Shown one piece after another: positions 27,746-38,100 of a stretch of 64,000 nt of DNA. A program made the translations under genes and the position numbers. Under the pieces are notes generated by a model. That model searched no databases. It saw only the letters and a list, made by a program, of their open reading frames with translations, and had not been told where the DNA came from. Positions within the stretch are counted from its first letter, which is position 1; the number at the start of each line of letters is the position of its first letter. This stretch comes from Adhaeribacter radiodurans (GTDB taxonomy: Bacteria; Bacteroidota; Bacteroidia; Cytophagales; Hymenobacteraceae): the NCBI RefSeq assembly GCF_014075995.1, contig NZ_CP055153.1, forward strand, positions 806,001 through 870,000. Reading direction: 5' to 3'.

Positions 27746-29410
27746 ATGAAACGAATTTTTAAACGAGCAGCAGTAGTAGCATTAGGTCTTTGCGGGCTGA
27801 TAGCTACTACTACAAATGCACAAACTGCAGACAAAAAGTGGGCTATTGGGGCTCATGCCAACGTGGTTCAGTACCGCGGCGATAATGGCTCTGAATTTTA
27901 TGACAGCCAGGAAGGTAGAGTAGGTTACGGTTTAACGTTTTCTCGTTACCTAAACCGCGCTTTAGACTTTACTGTTCAAGCGAACCGCTCTCGTATTGAT
28001 TACAATAACAACGTGAACGGTGGTGGACCTTACGTAGCAGGCGGACCTTTGAATTATTACTTCGATGGTCATATGACAACTGTTGTGGGTGCCTTTAAAT
28101 TAAAATTAGGATCTCTGATTAAAGAAGGTGCTCGTTTTGACCCTTATTTATTAGCCGGTTACGGTGGTGCATTTGCTAAAACCGAAGGTCGGGGTGGTTA
28201 TGGTATGTGGCCAAGCAGCAGCGGCACTTACATTAACGATGGTTCTTACGCGAACGACTTAGTAATGGGTGCTGTAGGTGTTAATATTCGTTTTGGCGAA
28301 ACAGTAGCCTTAACTTTACAAACTGGTCAGCAATATTTATTCACGGATCAATTAGATGGTTGGAGAGGACCAGATGCTGATTTACATGACAGATTTTTAC
28401 AACACACTGCTGGTTTAACCTTTAATTTAGGTAAAGCCAAAGACACCGATATGGACGGTGTGCCTGACAGAAAAGATAAATGCCCAGATACACCAACTGG
28501 GGTAAAAGTTGACGAAAATGGTTGCCCAGTTGATACTGATAAAGACGGTGTAGCTGATTACCAGGATAACTGCCCAGATGTAGCCGGTGTTGCCGCTCTG
28601 AATGGTTGCCCAGATAGAGATAATGATGGTGTAGCCGATGCGCAAGACCAGTGCCCAGATCAACCTGGTACTCCTGCGCTTAATGGTTGCCCAGATGCTG
28701 ATAGTGATGGTGTAGCAGATAACGCAGACCAGTGTCCAAATACTCCAGCCGGAACTCAGGTAGATGCTAAAGGTTGCCCACTTGATTCAGATGGTGACGG
28801 TGTAAATGATGCCGATGATAAATGCCCAACTGTAGCTGGTACAGCTGAAAATGGTGGTTGCCCACGTAAAGTTTTACCAAGAGGTAAAAACAGAGGTTCT
28901 GTAAAAGATACCACTTACATCCGCTTCGAAACTAACAAAGCTGTTCTGAAAAGAATATCTTTCAGAACTCTGGACGATATCGTTCGGTTCATGAAGATTA
29001 ACCCAGAATTTACTATCAAAATTGAAGGACACGCCGATGCCCGTGGTACCGATGAGTATAACATGGCTTTATCTCAACGTCGTGCAGATGCCGTATCTCG
29101 TTACTTAACTGCTAAAGGTCGTATAGCGAAAGCTCGTGTAACTACTGAAGCATTAGGTGAATCTCGGCCAATGGCTACCAACGATACTCCAGATGGTATG
29201 GCTCAAAACCGCCGCGCTGAAATTCAATTGGTAGTAACCGACGACTTGATGGTTGATGATCCAGCTTCTATGCCAAGTGGCACCACACCAGATGGAACTA
29301 CTCCGGGCGGAACTACGCCAGGTAGTACAACACCAGGCGGTACTACCACACCAGGTGGAACTACTACCCCTGGAGGTACTACTACACCGGGTACAACTCC
29401 AGGTCAATAG
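27746..29410 (+). CDS. OmpA-family outer-membrane protein with TSP3 repeats
   Basis: The 554-residue protein has a signal peptide (1-25), an N-terminal barrel (about 28-225), a run of five calcium-binding thrombospondin type 3 repeats (about 232-370; units such as DTDMDGVPDRKDKCPD), an OmpA/MotB peptidoglycan-binding domain (about 388-500; IKIEGHADARGTDEYN and LSQRRADAV) and an unusual Gly/Thr/Pro-rich tail of about 50 residues. It probably links outer membrane and peptidoglycan and is likely abundant, judging from family. The tail repeats GGTTTPGGTTTP-like units and would be flexible. Confidence 0.95.
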   Translation: MKRIFKRAAVVALGLCGLIATTTNAQTADKKWAIGAHANVVQYRGDNGSEFYDSQEGRVGYGLTFSRYLNRALDFTVQANRSRIDYNNNVNGGGPYVAGGPLNYYFDGHMTTVVGAFKLKLGSLIKEGARFDPYLLAGYGGAFAKTEGRGGYGMWPSSSGTYINDGSYANDLVMGAVGVNIRFGETVALTLQTGQQYLFTDQLDGWRGPDADLHDRFLQHTAGLTFNLGKAKDTDMDGVPDRKDKCPDTPTGVKVDENGCPVDTDKDGVADYQDNCPDVAGVAALNGCPDRDNDGVADAQDQCPDQPGTPALNGCPDADSDGVADNADQCPNTPAGTQVDAKGCPLDSDGDGVNDADDKCPTVAGTAENGGCPRKVLPRGKNRGSVKDTTYIRFETNKAVLKRISFRTLDDIVRFMKINPEFTIKIEGHADARGTDEYNMALSQRRADAVSRYLTAKGRIAKARVTTEALGESRPMATNDTPDGMAQNRRAEIQLVVTDDLMVDDPASMPSGTTPDGTTPGGTTPGSTTPGGTTTPGGTTTPGGTTTPGTTPGQ

Positions 29411-29441
29411 TAAAATTATCTGAATACTAGGATTTAATAAT

Positions 29442-29479
29442 AAAAAGAGGGCGGAACACTTGTTCTGCCCTCTTTTTTG
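29442..29479 (+). terminator. Terminator of the OmpA gene
   Basis: AAAAAGAGGGC-g-GAACA pairs with TGTTC-t-GCCCTCTTTTTT with one internal mismatch, loop CTT. It lies 31 bases after the stop codon. Confidence 0.9.
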
Positions 29480-29665
29480 TTTGTATCAGTTTAAACTATC
29501 CTGAAAAAATAAATTATTATTCTGAAAACAATAAAATTCACTTTATTAAATATTGCCCAGTAGTACTTGCTTGGTTTGATAGGTAATCAAAAGAAATTAG
29601 GACGCTTACTTGCACGAAGCTTTATCTGAAATGCGGTTTAGCGATTGGGTATAAGTTACAATAGG

Positions 29666-29727
29666 CGAGTCGTTCATCCGGAAACTAGTTAGCTACGTAG
29701 CTAACTAGTTTCCGGATGAACGACTCG
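29666..29727. repeat. Perfect 62-bp palindrome, 31-nt arms, no spacer
   Basis: Bases 29666-29696 are the exact reverse complement of 29697-29727. The centre is GCTACGTAGC. The match stops on both sides (G at 29665 versus A at 29728). It lies in the 870-base gene-free gap after OmpA and does not resemble a terminator, as there is no T tract. The gap 29480-30280 otherwise has only the hairpin cluster at 29861. Confidence 0.92.
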
Positions 29728-29860
29728 ATCAATAAGATTTCTCCACTATATCCTAATTCTGACTTTTACTAATACCCAATTGCATTAAGTAATTAGTAAA
29801 TTCTACCTGGTATAAGAAGCTGTGTAGTATTTGAAATAAGGTCAAGATACGTCTACGTCG

Positions 29861-29915
29861 CCCTTGGTGGTGTCTTCACCACCCTTACCAGATACCTCCC
29901 CAAATACTTCTGGTA
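29861..29915. repeat. Small hairpin cluster, REP-like
   Basis: Two hairpins lie side by side: GGTGGTG/CACCACC (29866-29872 with 29877-29883, loop TCTT) and TTACCAGA/TCTGGTAA (about 29885-29915). It is GC-richer than the surrounding AT-rich gap and may be a single unit of a dispersed palindromic repeat. Confidence 0.5.
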
Positions 29916-30280
29916 AAAACTATAAAGGTGCTATAATGAAATAAATTTAAAAAGGCTAAATAGCTTTTAAGATAGGAATGAGGGAATAATTTACTTTTTC
30001 ACTTGTGGCGATAAATAAAATAAAGAGATAAGAGTATTAAGGAGGAAGTTTGCAAAACCGAATTTTCCCCTGAATTGTAGTTTGCTTTATTAAACCTAAA
30101 AATTCCCAGTGTGGCAGCCAATAGCTTACCTCTTTCAGGCAGGAGGGTTGCTGAGATTTAGAAAATAACACTGCCCAGATAAAACTTTGAAGTTGATTCT
30201 AATCTTAAATACTACTACAAACAAAAAACTCACTTACGCATAGTTACTCTTGGTTTACTAAGCTTAAGCTTTACCGGATT

Positions 30281-30559
30281 TTACCTTACTTGTACGCCTT
30301 TCCAGAAAGCAATGTAGTTTTTAATATTTTGAGCGGCTGGTTTCGGCGAAGGATAGTACCAGGCTGCATCTGCATTGCGTTGTCCGTCTACTTCTAAGGT
30401 ATAGTAAGAGGCTTGGCCTTTCCAGGGGCAGAAAGTATGCGTGTCCGAAGAAACTAAATATTCCGCTTTCACCGATTCACGCGGGAAATAATGATTATTT
30501 TCAACGATAATAGTATCGTTGCTTTCGGCTATTACCTGATTATTCCAGAATGCTTTCAT
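30281..30559 (-). CDS. DUF427 family protein
   Basis: The 92-residue protein has the DUF427 (PF04248) signature: KAFWNNQVIAESN, NHYFPRESV, DTHTFCPWKGQASYYTLEVDG, AAWYYPSPKPAAQNIKNYIAFWKGV. Length and motif order are those of the family throughout. The fold is a small beta-tent. The biochemical role is not established. It is cytoplasmic and lies alone, 77 bases upstream of the end of the T9SS cargo gene on the same strand. Confidence 0.93.
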   Translation of the reverse strand: MKAFWNNQVIAESNDTIIVENNHYFPRESVKAEYLVSSDTHTFCPWKGQASYYTLEVDGQRNADAAWYYPSPKPAAQNIKNYIAFWKGVQVR

Positions 30560-30636
30560 GATTAACTTTTGATTAAGCTACAATAGAAAAAATAAAAAAG
30601 AATTTACAATAGCCTCGCTTACATTATTACTCTTTA

Positions 30637-33600
30637 TTAGCGGGTTAAAATAACTTTTTGCTGCTGCGGCTGGCGGGCATTTAATTGAATGAAATAAACG
30701 CCGGGTGCTACGGTTGAATGAGGCTGCCATTCGCGGGTATACAGTTGATTGGCTTTTATCTGCCCCTGGAACAAAGTACCGATAGCTTGCCCCTTATTAT
30801 CGTATACTTTTAAGCTAACTTCCTGTGATTCAGGTAAAGTAAAGGAAATAACAATCTTTTCCGCAAACGGGTTAGGATACGCCTTTAACTTTAATTGGTC
30901 AGATGCTGTTTCTGTAACAGAAGTAGCTATTCGGGACGCAATTGTGGCTTGTGCTTCTAAAGTACGTCTACGAGCGGGCAATTCGCCGCTGTATGAAAGG
31001 CTTACCAACCAATAATCGGTTCCGCCTTGACTAGGCTGGCTTTTATCGCCGCTAATCCCCGAATCGGAACGGCCGGCTATCAAATAGCCGCCTGCCGGAG
31101 TAGTTAAAATAGTTCGTAAATCTTCGGCCGCGCTGCCGCCATAGCGTTTATCCCACAATTTAGTACCACTGTTGGAAGTTTTTACTATCCAATAATCACT
31201 GCTTCCCTGGCTATTCTGGCTTTTGTCGCCACTAATTCCCGACAAAGATCGGCCTCCTAATAAAAAACCGCCATCCGAAGTAGAGATAATAGCTCGTAGT
31301 TCATCGTCGCTGCTGCCGCCAAAGCGCTTATCCCACAACTTAACACCATTAGCCGTAATTTTAAGCATCCAGAAGTCTTTGCCTCCCCGGTTGCTTTCAC
31401 TTTTATCGCCGCTTATGCCAGAACTACTAAAGCCTGCCAGGTAAAAATCGCCCGCTACTGTTCGGCCAGCCCCAAATAATTGGTCGTCGCCGCTACCCCC
31501 AAAGCGTTTATCCCACAGCTTTTGCCCTTTGTTATCAATCCGAACGACCCAATAATCATTATTTCCCCGGCTGGCCTGGGTTTTATCGCCGCTCACTACA
31601 GAGTTAGAAGTACCAGCCAGTAAAAAGCCGCCATCTGCCGTTTGGACGAAACTTTCTAAATTATCGTTTAAGTTGCCGCCGTAACGTTTATCCCAAATTT
31701 TAGTACCACCAGCGCTAATTTTTACTATCCAATAATCCCGGCCTCCCTGGCTGGCCTGGCTTTTATCGCCCCCTACCGGCGAATCGCTAAAACCAGCTAA
31801 CAAGTATTCGCCCGTAGAAAGTTGTATTACTTTTCGTAAATCGTCGGTGCCGGTACCACCAAAACGGCGCTCCCATTGTTTAGTGCCGGTATTACTAATT
31901 TTAACAATCCAGTAATCCTGGCCGCCTCTACTATTCTGCCCTTTATCGCCGCCGCTGTTAGATAAGGAAGAACCGCCTAATAAATAACCACCATCCAGGG
32001 TAGTAATAACCTGGTTGAGATAATCATGATTAGTGCCGCCATAGCGTTTATCCCAAATTTTACGGCCGCTTGCATCAGACTTTACAACCCAGAAATCATT
32101 TCCGCCCCAACCATTTTGGGTTTTGTCGCCACTATTCGGGGAAAGGGAATGCCCGCCGAGTAAGTAACCACCATCCGTGGTGTTAACGCCACTCGTAAGG
32201 CCATCCGCCTCAGAACCCCCGAAGGCATTGCCCCAGGTGAGCGTTGCCTGTTGTACTTCTTCTTTTACTTTTATTATCCAGAAATCGGTAAATCCTTTGC
32301 TGTCTTCACTTTTATCAGAACCAGCATTAGAGTCGGAAGTGCCTCCTATTAAGTAGCCGCCATCTGTAGTAGTAGTAATGGCGCTCAGAAAATCACCGTA
32401 ACTGGTACCAAAAACGCCACCATCGCCCGTAGTTCCACCAAAGGTTTTATCCCATATTTTACCCCCGTTTTCCCCAATCTTAACCAACCAATAATCATCA
32501 TCACCCCGATTAGCTTCGGTTTTATCTAATCCAATTCCTGAAGCAGAAGAGCCACCTAATACATACGCACCATTAGCTGAAATAAGAGTAGTTAAGTTAT
32601 CCGTGCTACGACCGCCGAACGTTTTATCCCAAACTTTTCCACCACTCGCGTTAATTTTTACTATCCAATAATCAGTAAAGCCTTTATTGCCGGCGGTTTT
32701 ATCAGCGGTTATGTCCGAATCGGAAGTGCCTCCTAACAGATAGCTGCCATCACTAGTATTTACTAAACTTTGCAGAACATCTGTGTTATACCCGCCAAAG
32801 GTTTTATCCCATAATTTTGTGCCTTTGCCATCGGTCTTTACTACCCAGTAATCGTCGTTTGAAAAAGAGCCCCGGAAAGTCTGGCTTTTTTCGCCGCTTA
32901 CTATCGAAGAAGAAGCCCCCCCCAGCAAATAGCCGCCATCGGTAGTAGCCAGTATAGACGTAAAATTATCTCTGCCATTGCCGCCAATCGTTTTATCCCA
33001 CACCTTAGCGCCCAGGCTATTTATTTTAACCAGCCAGAAATCAGAAATATCTAAGTAGTTTTCGGAGTTGTCGCGACTTGGTTCGCTTTTATCACCGCTC
33101 TTGCCCGAACGAGAATAGCCGCCTAATATATAACCACCGTCGGAGGTAGGAACAATGGCCTTTAATACATCTTCGTCAAGGCCGCCAAATGTCTTATCCC
33201 AAACCTTATTACCTTTTTCGTCAATTTTTACAATCCAGTAATCCGAGCCACCTTGGCTATCCTGGCTTTTATCGGCACCCGCATAAGAGTAGGAGAATCC
33301 TCCTAACAAATAACCACCACCCGGAGCGGCCACTATTGTTTCCAAGCCGTCGTTGCTGTAGCCGCCGTACGACTTATCCCAGATTTTAGTGCCGTTCTCG
33401 CTAATTTTAATCAACCAGAAATCATTACCTCCTTTTCTTTCAGCAGTTTTATCTTGATAAATATCCGAGTCAGAATTGCCTGCGAGCAAATAACCGCCAT
33501 CTTGGGTGCGCACCATTGTTTCAAAGGAAGATGTTCCCCAATAATCTTCGTAATAATTTTTAAATCCTCCGAAGGTTTTATCCCACTGTTTCGTTTGAGC

Positions 33601-33693
33601 TAATATTTGGGGAGGGTAAAAGCTACTTCCTGAAAAAATAATAAACCATAACAACAAATACCAAGGATTGGAGCGCGGAAAAGTTAAATTCAT
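30637..33693 (-). CDS. T9SS-exported repeat protein with sorting tail
   Basis: The 1018-residue protein has a signal peptide (about 1-32), then some 14 repeats of about 60 residues, each with the pattern WDK-T/R-F/Y-GG ... DGGYLLGG-x-S ... SGDKS ... DYW-I-V-KI, then a linker and a C-terminal type A sorting domain (about 935-1018; LKAYPNPFAEKIVISF, SLKVYDNKGQ, GVYFIQLNA). The repeats resemble bacterial Delta-60-type repeats and probably fold into a beta-propeller-like array. One unit (TWGNAFGG) is degenerate. It should cross the outer membrane by T9SS and be surface-attached or released. Binding partner unknown. Confidence 0.9.
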   Translation of the reverse strand: MNLTFPRSNPWYLLLWFIIFSGSSFYPPQILAQTKQWDKTFGGFKNYYEDYWGTSSFETMVRTQDGGYLLAGNSDSDIYQDKTAERKGGNDFWLIKISENGTKIWDKSYGGYSNDGLETIVAAPGGGYLLGGFSYSYAGADKSQDSQGGSDYWIVKIDEKGNKVWDKTFGGLDEDVLKAIVPTSDGGYILGGYSRSGKSGDKSEPSRDNSENYLDISDFWLVKINSLGAKVWDKTIGGNGRDNFTSILATTDGGYLLGGASSSIVSGEKSQTFRGSFSNDDYWVVKTDGKGTKLWDKTFGGYNTDVLQSLVNTSDGSYLLGGTSDSDITADKTAGNKGFTDYWIVKINASGGKVWDKTFGGRSTDNLTTLISANGAYVLGGSSASGIGLDKTEANRGDDDYWLVKIGENGGKIWDKTFGGTTGDGGVFGTSYGDFLSAITTTTDGGYLIGGTSDSNAGSDKSEDSKGFTDFWIIKVKEEVQQATLTWGNAFGGSEADGLTSGVNTTDGGYLLGGHSLSPNSGDKTQNGWGGNDFWVVKSDASGRKIWDKRYGGTNHDYLNQVITTLDGGYLLGGSSLSNSGGDKGQNSRGGQDYWIVKISNTGTKQWERRFGGTGTDDLRKVIQLSTGEYLLAGFSDSPVGGDKSQASQGGRDYWIVKISAGGTKIWDKRYGGNLNDNLESFVQTADGGFLLAGTSNSVVSGDKTQASRGNNDYWVVRIDNKGQKLWDKRFGGSGDDQLFGAGRTVAGDFYLAGFSSSGISGDKSESNRGGKDFWMLKITANGVKLWDKRFGGSSDDELRAIISTSDGGFLLGGRSLSGISGDKSQNSQGSSDYWIVKTSNSGTKLWDKRYGGSAAEDLRTILTTPAGGYLIAGRSDSGISGDKSQPSQGGTDYWLVSLSYSGELPARRRTLEAQATIASRIATSVTETASDQLKLKAYPNPFAEKIVISFTLPESQEVSLKVYDNKGQAIGTLFQGQIKANQLYTREWQPHSTVAPGVYFIQLNARQPQQQKVILTR

Positions 33694-34315
33694 AAATGAG
33701 GCACGTAATTTTATAGCATTTATTTAAATCAAGATAAATATCTAGCTATAAGCTCGATAAAAGGAAAGTACAGGTTTTAAAAACGAAGCTTATTTCTAAC
33801 CTAGCTTATACGCGTACCTGCAAGTTGTGGCGGTCGGGGAATAAATTAATTATAGGATAATTTAATTATTACCAGAAATTAATATTTATTTAGCGATAAA
33901 ATTACAAAAAAGGTTCCGTATCCAGTATAAGGAAAGTTAAGTTTATTAAAAGGAGGGAACTTTTATTAAAAAAGTAATTAGCAAAGAATTTCTTTCGCAC
34001 CTTCTTAAAAGCCGACCTTGTAAGTTTTAAGTAAACCAAAAAGGCAAATCCTTAAGAATAGTAAAAATAATTAAAAGCAGGAGAGAAGAATTTAGGAAAG
34101 ATGAACCAGCAGGCAAAGCTATAATTAATAATATAGCGCGGAGAATTTACTTTTTTGCTAGTGTGTGAATAATTATATTTCGATATTTTAATAAGCTTGT
34201 TATTTCTTGGTTTTAGTAAAGTAGTAACTAAAGAAATCAGTAGAAATTTAAACGCATCAATTCCTACTGAAGCTTACCATAAAACACGCCAGGAGCAAAA
34301 ATGTATCTGTTTAAT
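33694..34315. other. Gene-free AT-rich gap
   Basis: About 620 bases lie between the start of the T9SS cargo gene and the end of the thermonuclease gene. No ORF, hairpin or RNA gene was found. Confidence 0.55.
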
Positions 34316-35056
34316 TTAAGCAGGCTTGGCACAAATCTTACAAGCTGTACGTTGCCGGTTCATAACAGCTGTACCACGGGTAACGGTTTCAATGCCGGCT
34401 TTGCAGCGCTTTAGTACACTGCACGTTTTGCTTAGGTGGTAAGTAGTAGCGCCTTCGCTGGCACAGATATATACCTTGCGGGCAGCATCTGAAGGACGAG
34501 GGATGTTTTGCGCAACTGTTTTATCGGAGTTGTTTGAAGTCCGACGACTTTTACGGAATTCCCAGGGCGCAACAGGGTTGCGTTTCTCCCATAAGCCCCG
34601 GTGGTTCTGCCGTGCTTCTATTTCTAATTGGGCCAAGGTTTTGTCGCGGGAATAAGCTTTATAATGCCAGGCGTACCCATTTCGCACCAGCTCATTGTTT
34701 AAGGTGCGGCCATCCGGTAAAATAATAGTACCCACTGTTCGGCCATAACGGTCGTTGCCATCCACTACTAAGTTTACCATTTTACCGAAGCACAAATCAG
34801 AAGTAAACTGCCGGGCTATGGTACCATAATCCTGATTCTTTTCGGGAGCATCTACCCCGAGTAACCGCACGCGTACAGGCTTTCCATCTTTTAAAAGCTC
34901 AATAGTATCGCCGTCTTTTATGGCAATTACCTTGTAGCCAGTAGCAGAACTGGTACTTTTTTCAGCAACTGTTTCGGTTTGGTGTTGCCGGCAAGACCAA
35001 AGTAAACACCAAAACAGCAAATAAATTATAGTTGGATGAAAGGAACGTGGGCGCAT
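34316..35056 (-). CDS. Thermonuclease-like lipoprotein with a C-terminal Cys/His module
   Basis: The 246-residue protein has a lipoprotein signal (LLWSCRQ), an SNase domain (about 42-170) with the catalytic Arg/Asp/Glu set visible as IKDGDTIEL, RVRLLGVDAPE, and DRYGRTVG, and a C-terminal 60-residue module with CASEGATTYHLSKTC, RCKAGI and CKIC that could bind zinc. It would degrade DNA or RNA at the cell surface or in the periplasm. The tail module is seen in other Bacteroidota proteins of unknown role (recalled, not searched). Confidence 0.9.
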   Translation of the reverse strand: MRPRSFHPTIIYLLFWCLLWSCRQHQTETVAEKSTSSATGYKVIAIKDGDTIELLKDGKPVRVRLLGVDAPEKNQDYGTIARQFTSDLCFGKMVNLVVDGNDRYGRTVGTIILPDGRTLNNELVRNGYAWHYKAYSRDKTLAQLEIEARQNHRGLWEKRNPVAPWEFRKSRRTSNNSDKTVAQNIPRPSDAARKVYICASEGATTYHLSKTCSVLKRCKAGIETVTRGTAVMNRQRTACKICAKPA

Positions 35057-35114
35057 ACGTTTAAAAGAGTTTAGAAAGTAAAAAATACTATAAAATTCAG
35101 TACTATGCTATAAT

Positions 35115-38100
35115 TTACGCGTAAGCTTCGGTTTCGTAACCTACTATTTTTATAAAGCTTTGGCCACTTGCTTGCTTGTTTACTTGTATTTGGGTACTGA
35201 TTCGTTCTTTTAAAGCTTCTACGTGCGATATAACCCCGATTAATTTGCCTCCGGCCTGTAAGTTTTCGAGGGCACTTATGGCAATATCCAAAGTGTCAGT
35301 ATCCAGGGTGCCAAAACCTTCGTCGATAAACAATGAATTAATTTGCGCTTTACGGCCCGCCAAATCCGATAACCCCAAGGCTAATGCTAAACTTACCAGA
35401 AAACTTTCGCCGCCCGATAAAGTATTCATAGAGCGCACGGCATCGGCCTGGTACGTATCAATAATTTGTAATTCTAAATCCTGAGTAGGAGTTTTAAAAA
35501 TACGGTACCGTTCGTTTAATTTTACTAAATGTCGGTTAGCAAGTTCGGTTAAATGGGCTAAGGTAAGTCCCTGGGCAAATTTACTAAACTTTTTACCATC
35601 GGCGGAGCCAATAAGAGATGCCATTTTATCCCAGCGTAAAAATTCTTTTTGCTGAATATCTACTTGTGCTGCCGTTTCGTGGTACTTGGCTTTTACCTCA
35701 GCATCTTGTTCCAATTGCCTTTGCAGCGATCCTATTTGCTGGTGTAAACGGGCTATGCTGGTATTCAGGTTTTCTATTTCCGTTTGTAAATCTATCAGAG
35801 AGCTATTAGTAAGTTGCCGGGTCTGTTCCTGATTCAATTCCTGTTCGGTATCGGCGTACAATTTTTGGTTTTCAGCTAAAGCGCGTTCGGCTTGTTTTTG
35901 CAACAGCTCAATCCGGTGCGCTTCGTCGTCGGTTAAAAATAATTGCACCAGTGTTTCTACCGAATCAATATTATGCGCTTGTACCGAGTGGTGCAGCTCG
36001 GTAGTTAAGGTAGTTACTTGTGCTTGCACCCGCGTTAACTCGGTTTGCCATTGTTGTTGCCGACTTTGTGCCAGCCGCATTTGCTCTTGCTTTTGCAGGA
36101 AAGAATTGTGTAAGTTTTCTAATAACTGAGTTTGCTGGTGTAAAGTAGTTTTTAAACGTTCGCGTTCGGTTTGAGGCATTTTAGTGCCAAATAATTGCTG
36201 TCGGGTATGAAGGAGTTGTTGTAAATGTGCCTGATCTTTTTGAAGCTGTATTTTATTTTGTTGAAGCAGATTGCCCTTTTCGGTAATATTTTCTTGCAGG
36301 TTAGCTTGCTCGGTTTCCGTTTGTTTTAGAGTTAAATTTAGTTTTTGTACTTGTTCGGTTTGCCCCGCGAACGCTTTGGCGAGTTGTTGTAATTTCGCTT
36401 CTATCTCCTGACTTTTATCCAGCGTAAACGTGATATTAAAACGCAGCAAAAACGACTGAATTTGTTCGGAAACAACGAGTTGTTGTTCTTTTAAATCCGT
36501 AAGGTCCGTTTGAAGGTATTGCATTTGCCGAACGGCCTGTTCTTCTTTTTCCTGGGCCCGGATAATTTCGTGTTCCCGCCGTAATGTTATTTCTTTTTGT
36601 TCCTGCTGTATTTTCTCCAGACGGCGGTATTCTTCTTCGTTTTGCCGGAGTTTGGTAAGCAGTTCTTTTTTCTCCTGGTAAAGGCTTTGGTAACGAAGCA
36701 ATAAATCCAGAATGGCAACTTCAGAGTAAATCACCAATTCATCGGGTATCTGTTCCTGATTTACTTTGAATTTACTAACTATCTGAGTCTGCTCGGTTTG
36801 CAGGTCTATTACTTGTTTTTGCTCGTTTACTAGCAAAGCTTGTAAAGAGCTTAAGTGTAAAGCCAGTATTGTTTGCTGATCAATTAATTCTGCTACTACT
36901 TGTTGTTGCGTATGGCATTTTTGCTCGGCTTCGGTAACGTTGCTGTGGTATTGGTTTAGTACGAAGGGATGATGCTCAGAGCCGCAAAGCGGGCAAGGCT
37001 GATGCGGTTGTAGTAATTCCCGGTCGGCTTCGTACTTCTGAATCTGGCGTTGTAAATCTACAATTTGCTGCAAATGTTGCAACGTTTCGGTGGCGTGCTG
37101 TTTTTTAGTAATTAACTCATTAGTCGCCTGATTTGCTTGCTGCTGTTCCGTTTTATTTACCTGAATACTTTGCTTTAAGATTTCCAGTTTGTTGGTAATT
37201 TGCTGGTATTGCTGCGCCAATTGGCTTTGTTGTTCCAGTAAACGAATTCGGGCGGGTAACTCGTTGCAAGTATTTTCTAATTCAGCAAAAGACTTACCGG
37301 CTAGCAGATTCTGGCTGGTTTGTTGCAAAAGCGTTATTTGCGCTGAAATAGTTAATGCGTTATTTTGGTCTTGTTCTAGTTGCTGTTTTTGGTGCTGAAT
37401 TATTTGGCTGGCCGATTTTTGCGCAGCTTCTTGTTCGGTATACTCCTGTAAAGCTTCTTTTAACTTCCGGTGAATATCGCGCAAGTCTTTTACTCCTTGC
37501 TGGTACGTAATAATTTCCCTGTCCAGGAATTGGGCTGGTTGATTTTGCTGAAGCCAATTTTGAGTTTGCTCTAATTGAAGCTGAATTTGCTGCAGGGTGG
37601 TTTGCTTAGCTATTAAAAGTTGTTTTAGCTTTTCCAGTTCTTCCCCGGCTTGAATATAATTTTGCCGGTTTTTTAAAAAGTGTTCTTTGTCCCGGGCAAT
37701 AATAGAATCCTGGCGGGTAACTTCGTGAAAAATGGGCTCCGCCGCTTCGAGTTCTTGCTGCGCTTGTAAAACCTGCTGTCTGGACAAGGCTAAACGTTGC
37801 TCTGCTTCCTGGGTTTGTTGCTCGTAATTGGGCAGTAAACGCGCAATGTGCAATAAATTCTGGTCTAACTGTTGTGCCTGATTTTGCGACGACCTTATTT
37901 CGACTAAAGCTGGTTTAAATTGTAAGGCGCGTTGGTGCTGCTGTAACTTTATAAATTCTGATTGCTGTGCTTCGAAACGGGCGGTTAATACTTGCAATTC
38001 GGCGGCTAAGCCGGTTTTTTTCTGTTGCAATTGCTCCAGGCGCATTAACCAGTTTGCCTGTTGTTCCCGGTCTTGTTTAATTTTTTGCTGCCCCTGAATT

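Noticed and set aside
30637-33693. Repeated DNA motif seen as a possible CRISPR or tandem repeat
   Set aside because: It is coding: the period is about 60 codons and diverges at DNA level, with a signal peptide and sorting tail at the ends.
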